Shown: piece after piece, positions 1 to 10,114 of the stretch
How positions within the stretch are numbered: the stretch's first letter is position 1
How the letters are laid out: each line of letters opens with the position of its first letter
Origin: Haberlea rhodopensis
Lineage: Eukaryota; Streptophyta; Magnoliopsida; Lamiales; Gesneriaceae
Length of the DNA stretch: 64,000 nt
Reading direction: 5' to 3'
Assembly (NCBI GenBank): GCA_907163345.1
Contig: CAJQUN010000155.1
Location: forward strand, 62,001 to 126,000
The notes under the pieces: model-generated
What the model was told of the DNA's origin: nothing
The model's database searches: none
Seen by the model: only the letters and a program-made list of their open reading frames with translations
Position numbers and translations under genes: made by a program

Positions 1-1321
1 AGTAATTCATGTTGTATGTTAAGATTTAGATCGAGAGATTAAATCACATACGTGATCACTTTGAATTGAGATATTTAAAGTTAACGGTTTTCATTGAGAT
101 TTATTCGATATTAAATTGGTTTGAGTGAACGAGAGTTACTTTTGTCAATTTAATATTAGTTTCAATATAGCTTGAGAAAGTGTATTGATTATATTCGAAA
201 ATCCGTCACATTAAGAATTGATTGATTAGTAATTGTTTGAACAAACAAATCATTGACGATAACAAAATTGAACCAACATCTTGATAAATTTCTTAAGCGG
301 AATTCCTTCGCATCTTCAAATGAGTTGTTTGTTTTTGAGTTTTTAAAGTTTATAGTTTAATTAGATAATTAATCATTTATTTCGTATGCTAAATATAATT
401 TTGCTAATTTTATTTGGTACTTATACGTTAGTCCCTGTGGGTTCGACATCCTTTCTTTTATATCACTATACTAAAATTTGACACCGTGCACTTGCGGTAG
501 AATCACTACACTGGAATTAATTGTTTAAAATAAAAGCGATCACAGATTCCAATTTTGAGTTTTCAAATTTGGGATGGCTTGAGTATTACGCATAATTGAA
601 TAATTGAAAATTAATCATCATGGTAGGACGATGTATATTGGGAGGTTTGGTACATGCTTGTGCACGTGGATGTGTTTATTATTGATATTGAACTATTAAC
701 TGTATATAGCGAATAATTCACTGGAACTTGGGGCAAAGGCACAGATTAGCTCTTGATATTGGATTATAAGATACGTGTGACGTACGAGCATGGTAGATAT
801 ATTATTGTCATGTACATGAATAACATATGGTTGTTGTAAGCATTACGGTATGCGTTAGAAATTATATGGTGTCGCTACTGAGCGAGCGATGATTGGGATG
901 TTTCGATGTTGAGCGAACTTCGGTTATGATGATGCCGCTGTTGAGCGTGTGTGAGGTTAGAATGCCGCTAGTGTTGAGCGAGCGATGAAATGGAATTGTA
1001 GAATCATTGGTTAGATATATATGATGTCTAGGGTCATCGGTATAATGATTTATTCATACTTAATTATGAAATTGGCATGGTGAGAAGTGGCATAGTTAGT
1101 CAATGTGGTGATTAACTGATTTTGGAAATTTGATGGTTTTGGTTATTGTGAGAACAGGAACAGCACGAGGAATCCCATGTGGTAATGATACTATACAGGG
1201 AGTATCTTTTACATTTACAGTCTTACATTATGTAAATTATGTATTGTGATATTGTGGTTATTGAGAGGGTGGATTGGTATGCTCACCCAGTGTGGGGGCT
1301 GTTTCTGTTGGAACATGTAGA
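1..1321. repeat. LTR-retrotransposon remnant, non-coding
   Basis: I see no gene here. The first 540 bases are AT-rich and contain the phrase GTCCCTGTGGGTTCGAC near 432, a type of sequence often found inside the LTRs of large Ty3/Gypsy elements. From about 880 to 990 there are short repeats built on GCCGCT and GAGCGAGCGATGA. They resemble the repeats at 32.95-33.14 kb inside an LTR, so this is probably an LTR of the same broad family, interrupted by the solo LTR that starts at 1327. Element ends were not resolved. Confidence 0.4.
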
Positions 1322-1326
1322 ACAGG

Positions 1327-3372
1327 TGTCACGCCCCGAGATCGGGGTCGATAACACCGGCGTTGATTCTAAATACAATTCAAAATCAACAAGCCTCGTA
1401 ATACAGAATTCTTCGAAAACCAGTCTCTTATTCCAAAAATAAATAAATAACTCTTACAAAAATCAGCGGAAGCTTCATAAATTACTGGCAACGGCATCTT
1501 GAACAATAGCATCTAATTCACCATCTCCAAAATTGGTTTTGATCTCCCTCTCGATTTTGATTCACTTATATCTGGGGAGTGGATGTAAGGGGTGAGCGTT
1601 TTGGCAAACACTCAGCAAGCAGGGGCCAATCGATATGATAATAATACTTTTTCATAATTTTCCAAAACATATTTCGTATTCAAACATAATCTTGATATGA
1701 ATGCATCTTAACATGATTGCTCCATCGAGCCATAACATAACATATCATATCATTCATAAATTTTCTTATACGTTAAGCACAATAAATCATCTATTTTCCT
1801 CTTGGTACTGATATCAGTCTCTAGACTTATCCCTCCTAGAGATGAGGTCATGCATCGGCTTACCCACGAATAAAGGGTCTGGACACTCCAGAAACAACGG
1901 TTAACCACCGTATAAGGTCATGTAAACGGTTATATCCCACCGCATCAGGGTCATAAAGGAATCCACTTCCAATCAGATTTCAAAGTTTAAAGTGCTTAAA
2001 AATTACTACTTGCATAATTTCAAAATAGATTCATATCGATTGAGATTTAAAAGCATACATACAATCATTTTTAGAAAACGAAACGAATACTAGCAAAAAC
2101 CCACTTACAGCGATTATAGATGTTTGAACGATTTAGGGTGCGAAAACAACACGAAATCCTTCCTTCCTAAGCTTTGAAGTGGTCGAATTTTTTGGTAGGA
2201 TTAGGGCTAAAGTTTTCGGCTCTTGATGAATAATTTCGAAACAAGAATATGGTGGAGAGGAAAGGTTTGTTCTAGATACACAATAAAGGTATAATCCTAA
2301 ATATAGTTTGGTTCCAAATTAGCAAAATAAAGGTGGAAGCCTCTAAATTTATGGAATAATATATGAGTAGGTTTTTAAATGACAAAACATGGTGCATATT
2401 TTCGAAAATAAGGTGTATGAGATTCTTGAATTAATGGTATAAAATATGTACAGATTTTATTGCTAATGAGGTGGAGATTTGATGAAAATATGATGCATAA
2501 TTTTCGAAATTAAGGAGGTTAAGATCCTTGAAAATTATGGTTTAAAAATCTTTCCCAAAACTCTTAATTCAATTATGGAATTTTTGATTTTTAGGTATTG
2601 CTTAACAAAGGATTGGAATCTTTGAATTAATTGGCTTAGATCATCAAGATTTATGGATACAAAATTAAGTAGCTTGAGTTGGTAGGTAAAGATCCTAAGA
2701 GTATTGAGTATTTTGTATCTCAAATAATTATCTCACAATCATTGGAATCTAGCTAATTATTTATCAAGATTTACAAGATTATTTACTTAAGCGATTTACT
2801 AGCTAAGATATTTGATAAAAAAATCACTTATTATTCTTTAGTAATATTTTCAATTATCTCCACACTTTTAATTGTTTTAAAAGTCTAAAAGATTGAATAT
2901 ATAAACCCAATATTATCTTATCTCATATACAAACTCTAATTATAAAAATACTAAGTTTTAGGATTAGCTAAAAGTCTACAAGATTAAATCGAATAAGATT
3001 TATCTCTTTTAAGTGTTTTATTGGCTAATAAATATAATGACATGATTCTTAATTATCCACAAATTATTTATTAGTATTTATTAACTCATGCTTTTCCATT
3101 AAGTATTTTGAATTTGAAAATGTCATCTATCTAATATTTTGTAAGCTAGATTATTATCTATCAAGTATTTTGCTATCTACAATATTGAGAGAATGTGATT
3201 CATTGTTATCTTTAACATACTTCAATATTATCATTTAGTTTATAATATTATCTTGATATCAAGTAGTTATTTTTGACTAAATTCGGGGTAGTTGAGCTGG
3301 CCAAAACACCGTGTAGTTGAGATGACCAAAACTCTAGTTATTTGACTTGGTTGGAAAAACCGGGTTCTCACA
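1327..3372 (+). mobile_element. Solo LTR, 2046 bp, with 5-bp target-site duplication
   Basis: The segment starts TGTCACGCCCCG and ends GGTTCTCACA, giving the TG..CA ends of an LTR. It is flanked on both sides by the same five bases, ACAGG (1322-1326 and 3373-3377), the expected target-site duplication of an integrase reaction. There is no primer-binding site or coding region between the ends, so it is one LTR left after recombination. The TGTCACGCCCCG start is common in plant Ty3/Gypsy chromovirus LTRs; that lineage assignment is an inference. Confidence 0.85.
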
Positions 3373-3377
3373 ACAGG

Positions 3378-3976
3378 TACATCATTGACTCTGGAGTTGA
3401 GTTCGGTTGTAGATTGGAAATGCTCACAGGGTTGAGGTACCAATATTGGTATTGGGCATTATACTTTATACATAGAATACACATTCACTTATTCGATGCT
3501 CGCCTGTGAGCTTTCTGATGTGTATATGAGTTGTATAAAGGTTGTTAAATTCTCTTTTCATTCTTGGTTGCATGCAATTAATATTAGGGTATTGCATAAT
3601 GAATTGAGAAAAATATTGGTGCATTGAGATGTGTATACTTTTGTTAGTTGAGTTGAGATAAGAACTAGACATTAAGAGAAATTATGTCACAAATTTATAT
3701 ACATCATGCTATTGTTATTGAAGCATGTGTTGAGAATTCCCTATGTGATGAAAGTATGCACTAATAGAGATGATAAATGCACTAATGATGAGATTAGATT
3801 GGTTGGATCTTTACAGATTTTCTCTCCTACATCGATGTAGGGTTCTTTCAATCTCAAAATCGTATTGATATTCGTCTCCCTCCGAATGATATCTTGCGTG
3901 CATGAATAAATAATAGTATAGGAAGACAAATAGCAATATCTAGTAATCAAAAGTTAGCACAAAAATAACAATGCCT
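3378..3976. repeat. Retroelement-derived non-coding DNA
   Basis: The first ~90 bases continue the LTR remnant that the 2-kb solo LTR interrupts. From roughly 3720 to 3976 the sequence is presumably the internal 5' leader of the minus-strand element whose primer-binding site lies at 3977-3994. No reading frame of note and no second LTR were seen. Confidence 0.35.
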
Positions 3977-3994
3977 TCCCCGGCAACAGCGCCA
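3977..3994 (-). promoter_or_regulatory. Primer-binding site, tRNA-Asp type
   Basis: On the minus strand this reads TGGCGCTGTTGCCGGGGA. It is complementary, with one mismatch, to the 3' end of plant tRNA-Asp (…CCCCGGCAACGGCGCCA). It sits five bases from the end of the adjacent LTR at 4000, so reverse transcription of this element would run on the minus strand. Athila/Tat-type Gypsy elements commonly use this primer. Confidence 0.8.
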
Positions 3995-3999
3995 AAATT

Positions 4000-4733
4000 T
4001 GGTCGCTCAATTAATCAATCTTAACAACAGCAGTTAAGATTTAGACCAATGATAGCATATGAACAAGTAAGATTGGTGAAGCTAAACAACATAAACAACA
4101 TCATTTATGTTTAATCTAGTCAAAAGTGAAATTTTTGTTCTAAGTCTAAAATTATGATAAAGTCTGAATAATCACTTACGGAGACTTATTTTCATGTTTA
4201 TAAAGGTAGAGAAGCTTGGAGGATATGTTAGAGTCTCTCAAGATGGTAAAAAACTAAATTTCCTTATTTTCTTAGACTCTTCTGGCGATCGATCGATGAT
4301 GGCTGGTGATCGATCGCCAGCTTTTATTTTCAAGCCAGAAACTTCTTGCGATCGATCGTGACGTTTGCCGATCGATCGGTGACTTTCAGTACTTTGTGGC
4401 GATCGATCGCGACTTTTGCCGATCGATCGCTGGTCTTTTCTGTTTTCAGAGTCTTTTCCAGCGTGTCTCGACGGTTGATTGCGGATATATGTCGATCGGT
4501 CGCCGAGTCTTTATCTTTGTTGACTCTTTTTATGCACGTTTCTTGGTCTATTTTGATCCTTATCAACTCCAATGCATTCATTGATCCTTATTCTCCCTTG
4601 TTATCTTGATTTCTTCGATTCCACCTACATTTACACGAAATACGATTAGATAGAATATGCATCAATTTATCCCATTAAAATATACCAAATCGTAGACAAT
4701 TAAGCGCAATAGATGTGTCTATTTCTAGTCACA
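4000..4733 (-). mobile_element. 5' LTR of an Athila/Tat-like Gypsy element, 734 bp
   Basis: On the minus strand the LTR begins TGTGACTAGAAATAGACAC at 4733 and ends …GAGCGACCA at 4000, followed after five bases by the tRNA-Asp-type primer site. Its right edge abuts coding sequence for a Gypsy integrase (4734 onward), so the element landed in an older element. It carries the palindrome cluster at 4286-4505. The internal region to the left is short and broken and no 3' LTR is visible. Confidence 0.75.
4286..4505. repeat. Cluster of GCGATCGATCGC palindromes (7 copies)
   Basis: Copies aligned on the 10-base core CGATCGATCG begin at 4286, 4307, 4349, 4369, 4400, 4420 and (degenerate) 4493. They form three pairs with start-to-start spacings of 21, 20 and 20 bp. 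The cluster lies inside an LTR. Similar clusters lie in two other LTRs at 32.39-32.60 and 34.76-34.96 kb. Confidence 0.9.
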
Positions 4734-6214
4734 TCAACTACCTACGACAGTTGTTAGTGGTCGAGATCCAGTGTTTACTAGAAACTTCTGGAAGGAGTTG
4801 TTCAGGCTATGTGGAACTGAGTTGTTGCTTAGCACAGCTTACCATTCACAAACGGGCGGGCAGACAGAAGTCATGAATAAGGTGCTAGAGTGTTACCTCA
4901 TGTGCTTTTTCAGTGATAGACCAAAAGACTAGGTGAGATGGTTACCTTTAGCTGAATACTCATATGATACTTTGGAGCAAACATCAACAAAGGTAACACC
5001 TTTTGAGGCTGCCTATGGTCAATCCCCTCCTTGACTTTTATCATACGAGACCGGAGTTACCAAGGTTCAAGTTGTTGATGAAGAATTGAGAAGTTGTGAA
5101 TTTATAGCCAAACTTCTTAAGGAAAAGCTGTAGAAAGCACAAGCTAAAATGAAGTACTTTGCTGACAAGAAAAGAAGAAGTCAAGAATTGGAAATTGGGG
5201 ATTTTGTATATCTCAGGTTACGTCCTTACATACAAATGACAATAGTTATGCGACGAAATCTAAAGATTGCACAGAGGTATTTTGGGCCTTTTAGGGTTAT
5301 TCGCAAGGTAGGACAAGTGGCATACAAACTAGAACTACCTCTTGAAGCTAAGATCTACCCAATATTTCACATCTTGTGTCTCAAGAAAAAGCTAGGAGAA
5401 GGAGTACAAGCTTACACTAGCCTGCCGAAACTCACATCAGAAGGGTCACTTGAGCCAGAACCAGAGAAGGTGCTCCAACGAAGGCTTAAAAAGAAAGGAA
5501 ACGTAGCCGGAGTGGAAGTCCTAGTGCAGCTATGTTGCACCGATACTCCAAAAAATTTTGCGGTCAAGTATCGGATACTTCTGGGATACGGATACGACAG
5601 GATACGGCACCGATACGTATCGGATACGCCACGTGGCGTATCCGAGGATAAAAAATAAATTTTTATTTCGGATACGTTTCGGATACGGTCAAGATACGCC
5701 GTTGACCGTATCCGATACGGGTAGGATACGGCAAATTTGAATTTTTTTAAAAAAATAGGGTTGAAACTGTAATTAAATTAAATTATTTAACTAAATCCCT
5801 ATTTCCTAACCACTTTAATGTGTTTATGTCGATTATATGCTTGAAATTTTTAGATGTCCTGGATTAATATTTTACCATTTGTCGTGAAGTTGGTGAGTTT
5901 GCAACTTTATTCTGATTTCTAATGTGTTTAATGTTGATTATATGCTTGAAACTTGATTTATTACAAATATTATTAATTATATATTTATATATATATAAAT
6001 TAATTAATAAAATTTGCCGTATCCGGACGTATCGTATCCTACAAATTTTGAAAATCCCGTGCAGCCGTACCCGTATCTGCGTATCCACGTATCCGTATCC
6101 GTGCAACATAGTAGTGCAGTGAAGTGGAGCCAACTTGGGAGGTGCAACGCGGGAGGATTTAGAAACCCTAAAGCGCCGATTCCCTAACCTTGAGGACAAG
6201 GTTCTCTAACCAAG
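4734..6214 (+). pseudogene. Ty3/Gypsy pol remnant: integrase C-terminal half, split by a MITE
   Basis: Translation from 4740 gives an integrase-like stretch with RDPVFT..FWKEL, then AYHSQTGGQTEV, PLAEYSYD and TPFEAAYGQ, all hallmarks of Gypsy integrase, with several in-frame stops. An open stretch at 5149-5529 holds the post-core module (IGDFVYLRLRPY, RYFGPFRVI, YPIFHILCLKK). The frame is then cut by a MITE (5530-6111) and resumes at 6112-6214, ending just before the 3' LTR. No gag, protease or RT is present, because the left side was displaced by the LTR ending at 4733. It cannot encode an active integrase. Confidence 0.8.
5530..6111. mobile_element. hAT-type MITE, 582 bp, with 8-bp target-site duplication
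   Basis: The ends are inverted repeats: CTATGTTGCACCGATAC on the left, and on the right the complement of CTATGTTGCACGGATACG. It is flanked by a perfect 8-bp duplication TAGTGCAG (5522-5529 and 6112-6119), the size made by hAT transposases. Both subterminal regions are packed with GGATACG and CGTATCC words, likely transposase-binding repeats. The middle is AT-rich and has no transposase, so the element is non-autonomous. The short reading frames inside it are not genes. Confidence 0.9.
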
Positions 6215-6218
6215 GGGG

Positions 6219-6477
6219 TGTATTATTTGAAATAAGGGTTGTGTCGTGCAATTTGGTATTATGTCTTAGATTTGTTAAATTGTGTTTGTTTTATTATTAT
6301 TAATATTTCATAGTTATGTTCACTGGGCCTTTTGTTATGGGCCATGTAATGGCAGTTGTCAATTAGTGGGTTAGTGGGTCAGTGTCCATGCATATAATGT
6401 CCAGAGCCTCTTAGTTATTTATGCTATTGAATTCAATAAAAAAAGACAAGAATATTCAGTTTTTCACAAATATTACA
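6219..6477 (+). mobile_element. 3' LTR of the Gypsy element, 259 bp
   Basis: The LTR begins TGTATTATTTG and ends CAAATATTACA, an imperfect inverted match. It follows a purine-rich tract (CCAAGGGGG) and the last codons of the Gypsy pol remnant, the expected order pol - polypurine tract - 3' LTR. The matching 5' LTR is outside the window or lost. Confidence 0.65.
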
Positions 6478-6608
6478 GACGCTCAAAGGAGGTTTGGTAA
6501 CCTCGAATTGCCAAAAAACCATGTACTTTCTACTACAAAATTTATTAAGCTCATAACAAGCAACCCCAATCTGTGGCATTAAATAAACAATTTCCACTTG
6601 AATCACAA

Positions 6609-6812
6609 AACACGTGAAGAGGAAAACAAAACAAAGTGAAGAGGAAAACAAAACAAAGCGAAGAGGAAAACAAAACAAAGCGCACAATCACACTTTGCAA
6701 AGCACCATTCAGTAAATTTAAGTGCATGGGTTTCAGAGAATTCCATTAATCACACTTTGCAAAGCACCATTCAGTAAATTTAAGTGCATGGGTTTCAGAG
6801 AATTCCATTCCT
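6609..6812. repeat. Local tandem repeats (22-bp x3 and 62-bp x2)
   Basis: At about 6613-6680 a 22-bp unit containing GAAGAGGAAAACAAAACAAA occurs three times. At about 6687-6812 a 62-bp unit containing CACACTTTGCAAAGCACC occurs twice, nearly identically. No coding function is apparent. The remaining sequence to 7275 shows no gene I can support. Confidence 0.75.
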
Positions 6813-7275
6813 CAAAAAAATACACACAAAATTATGCAAATTTTTAGTTTAATTAGAAAGAAAAAAAAAATGCAAATGAAAGTAGTGAGAAATTGAAGAG
6901 TTGCATATGGAGAAGATGAAGGAAAGGCTGGGGACAAGGAGAGAAATGGAAGGGAGAAAGTTGGGAAGGAGTTGGAAAAATAGGGGGCAAAATACCAATA
7001 TCATGCTCGCCTTCTTCTTCATCTTCGTCGTTCGCCAACCAAGACAACCATAAGTAATAATGCCGAGAAGATTATCACAACCCAACTCACTCAGCCAACA
7101 TGCATTCAACCACCCGTATCCGCCGCTTCAAAATTCGAAAAAAGTAGTCGCGGTTGAAAAATTGAGAAAATTACATTTATATGGACGGTTAATGGATTTT
7201 TGCACCTCCACCCGTCTGCCTACCCAATCCATATGTATCTTAATATATTAAAGTGTTATAAAATTAAGCATTTTA

Positions 7276-8936
7276 GGCTCCGTTTGGATTAAGGATTGAG
7301 ATTATTAATCTTTAGATTACTTATTTATCCCATGTTTACTTTGTTGTATAAAAAAAATTTATCCCACCATTTTTATCACATTCTAATCCCACTTTATAGT
7401 AAAAAGACATATTTACCCTTTTCCCACATTTTTTACTATTTCAAAACTTGAAATTCCCTCCAAAAAGTACAACTTATTTCCTACAACATTATTATTATTT
7501 ATTATATTTGTATTATTTTAAAATTATATTATTATTGTTATTATTATTATTATTATATATATAAATAATAATATTAATCGACATATAATAAAATAAATAT
7601 AATAAATATATATATATTATATTATATTATGGTTAATATTATTATAACATATATGTATATATATTATTTTATAATAAAAATAATAATTATTATATATATT
7701 TATATATATATGTATATTAATTATTGTTATTATATGTATATTATTATTATATACATATATTATTATTATAATATATATTATATATAGAAAATTATTATAT
7801 ATATATAAATTGTTTATGTATTCTTCCTCCCTTTCTCTATCCCCTTCTTATCTTCTCTCTCTCTCTCTACTCCTCTTCCTCGCTCTCTCCTCCCCCCCTC
7901 TCTCTCTCTCTCTCTCTTCTCTTCTGGTGCTTCTTCTTCTCCCTCTCTGTCTCTCTCTCTTCTTTTCTCCTCCCCCTCCTCCTTCTTCTCTCTCTTTCTC
8001 TCTCTCTGTGTTCTCTTCTCTCTCTCCCTCTCTTTTTCTTCTTCTCTCTCGTCCTCTCTTCTCTCTCTCCCCTCTTCTCTTCTCTCTCTCCCCCTGTTCT
8101 CTCTCTCGTCTCTCTTCTCTCTCTCTCCTCCTCCTTCTTCTCTCTCGTCTCTCTTCTCTCTCTCTCCTCTCCTCTCTCTCTCTCTCTTCTTCTCTCCTTC
8201 TTCTTTTCTCCCCTCCTCCTCTCTCCGTCTCTCTCCTCCTTTCTCTCTCCTCTTCTCCTCCTTCTTCCTCTCTGTCTCCTCCTCTCTCTCTCTCGCTCTT
8301 CTCTCTTCTCTCTCTCCCCCTGTTCTCTCTCTCGTCTCTCTTCTCTCTCTCCTCTCCTCTCTCTCTCTCTCTCTTCTTCTTCTCTCCTCCTTCTTTTCTC
8401 CCCTCCTCCTCTCTCCGTCTCTCTCCTCCTTTCTCTCTCCTCCTCTCCTCCTTCTTCCTCTCTGTCTCCTCCTTTCTCTGTCTCGCTCTTCTCTCTTCTC
8501 TCTTCTTCTTTCTTTTTCTTCTTCCTCTTTTCCCCTCTAATCCTTATTCTTTTTTCTTCTCCTTCTATAATCCGAATAATTCTTATTTGTATCGTAATAA
8601 TAATCTATTATATATTTATGTCGTATTATTCTTATTCTTTATTTTTTTTATTAGTACTTTTTTATAATATAATAATAATTATTATTATTCTTTTAATTAG
8701 ATAATAATAATCCTAATAGTTATTATATATTATTCCTCTTCCTGTTCTTCTTATTATTATTCTTTTCTTCTTATTATTATGCTAAGGACTTTTCGTAATT
8801 ATACCCCTAATAAATTTTATCAACCATCTTATCCTCAAACCAAACATCATATAACTTATCACACATTATTTTTACAATCATTTCCTACTTTTTAATCTTT
8901 ACATTACTTATCACATCCTTCAAACCAAACGGTACC
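7276..8936. mobile_element. Harbinger/Tourist-like element, non-autonomous, 1.66 kb
   Basis: The left end reads GGCTCCGTTTGGATTAAGG and the right end, on the opposite strand, GGTACCGTTTGGTTTGAAGG. Both are bordered by TTA (7273-7275 and 8937-8939), matching the TTA target-site duplication and GGxxCCGTTTGG ends of Harbinger/Tourist-type elements. The interior is an AT-rich field of TTATTA and TATA words (about 7480-7810), then a long CT tract, then more AT-rich DNA. No transposase is encoded. Confidence 0.65.
7822..8560 (+). repeat. Polypyrimidine (CT-rich) tract of about 740 bp
   Basis: Almost every plus-strand base here is C or T, with only scattered G. Longer words recur: a block around TTCTCCCCTCCTCC appears at 8201 and again at 8391 (190-bp offset), and one around CCCCTGTTCTCTC appears at 8091 and 8317 (226-bp offset). 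The tract therefore grew by segmental tandem duplication as well as by slippage. The 285-residue Ser/Leu-rich frame across it is a composition artefact. Confidence 0.9.
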
Positions 8937-8939
8937 TTA

Positions 8940-10114
8940 GGGTTTAAGTTGTAAATTGTAATTTTTAAACCGAATTTTTTAATCAGTTCTTTTAGTACAG
9001 GGTTTGGATAAATTAATCAAGTTTTATGATGACGGTGATATACTTGGTAGGTAATCTATGGTTTAACTGTATTTGATTTTCAAGTGTAAAGAATTTGAAA
9101 TTTATGTTACAAATAGTATTTTCGTTCACATAAATTTATATTTTTATTGTTTTATGTTGTTTTTTTATTTTATTTACTTTTAGTTCTATTTCCATCGACA
9201 GTGAATACGTTAGTTAAAAAACTTGTAAAATATACTAATTGTAATTTATTTTCATTTGACTTGCTACCCGCCTTCCACCCACACTCACCAGAACTGCGTG
9301 TTTTTGTATTTATATTGTGTAGTTTTGTTTAACAATTTAGCAAGCCGTGGGGATTGGATTGAATTATTTTTTATGTCTATCCACACAAACCTGCCCCACT
9401 TATACCACTATTTATGATCTCTGGAGAATTTGTCAATCCATCTATTTAGTTTTTTACATTCAAACTTCTCAAGCCTGCCTTGTAGCGTAATTTCTCAATT
9501 ATTAGGTGAATTATGACTCTCTAATTTAAACAATTACAAATTTCCTCCTTTGGTTTAAAAAATAATGTCAACTTCATTTGTTATATATTTTTATGTCATG
9601 TTATAAGAGAAATAACCGTAATTTTTCATCATACATTACAACATAGAATTCATAAATTTGTAATGCAGCTATTCTGCCAGAGTCCATATATTATTTTCAA
9701 ACTATAGGAAAAATTGTAATAAAGATACTCTACCGGGCTGTAAAATTTTCCCTTCCGTTGAGTATTTTGTAAAAATCACATTAAATTTGTTTTGGTTTAA
9801 AAATGTGTTTGTTCATAATATAAAAACACTAAATCTTAAATGACGCAACTAGTGGTGATGTATATAAGACCTTCACACATTCACAAAAAGTCTCAAAAAA
9901 TATATTAGCACTCGCAAAACCATCCGACTGATCACCATAATAGTAACATTTTTCTTGAACAATGGTGCAGAATCAGTGCCAATTGATATCTGCCCCAAAC
10001 CATTAAATTCTCCCATTGCGAAAAACAAAAGGTAGGCTACATCAAGTTTATACGGATGGTAGATCAAGAAATGACATGTATAAGCCATTTTCTCACCAAG
10101 CACACCCACTACTA
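8940..10114. other. Intergenic DNA including the CLT 3' flank
   Basis: AT-rich sequence with no supportable gene. The part nearest 10114 should include the 3' untranslated region of the CLT gene, which is transcribed leftward and stops at 10115. I could not place the polyadenylation site. Confidence 0.5.

Noticed and set aside
4306..4609. Frames of 83-92 residues on both strands
   Set aside because: They translate the GCGATCGATCGC palindromes (repeating RSIA/AIDR phrases), which read open on both strands. The same applies at 32267-32665 and 34685-34894.
5558..6199. Frames with repeated IRYVRIRQ or GYGYDR phrases
   Set aside because: They derive from GGATACG repeats of the MITE and do not continue the Gypsy frame.
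7810..8667. 285-residue open frame rich in Ser, Leu and Pro
   Set aside because: It is the translation of the CT-rich tract; a pyrimidine-only strand rarely makes stop codons. There is no domain or codon signal.
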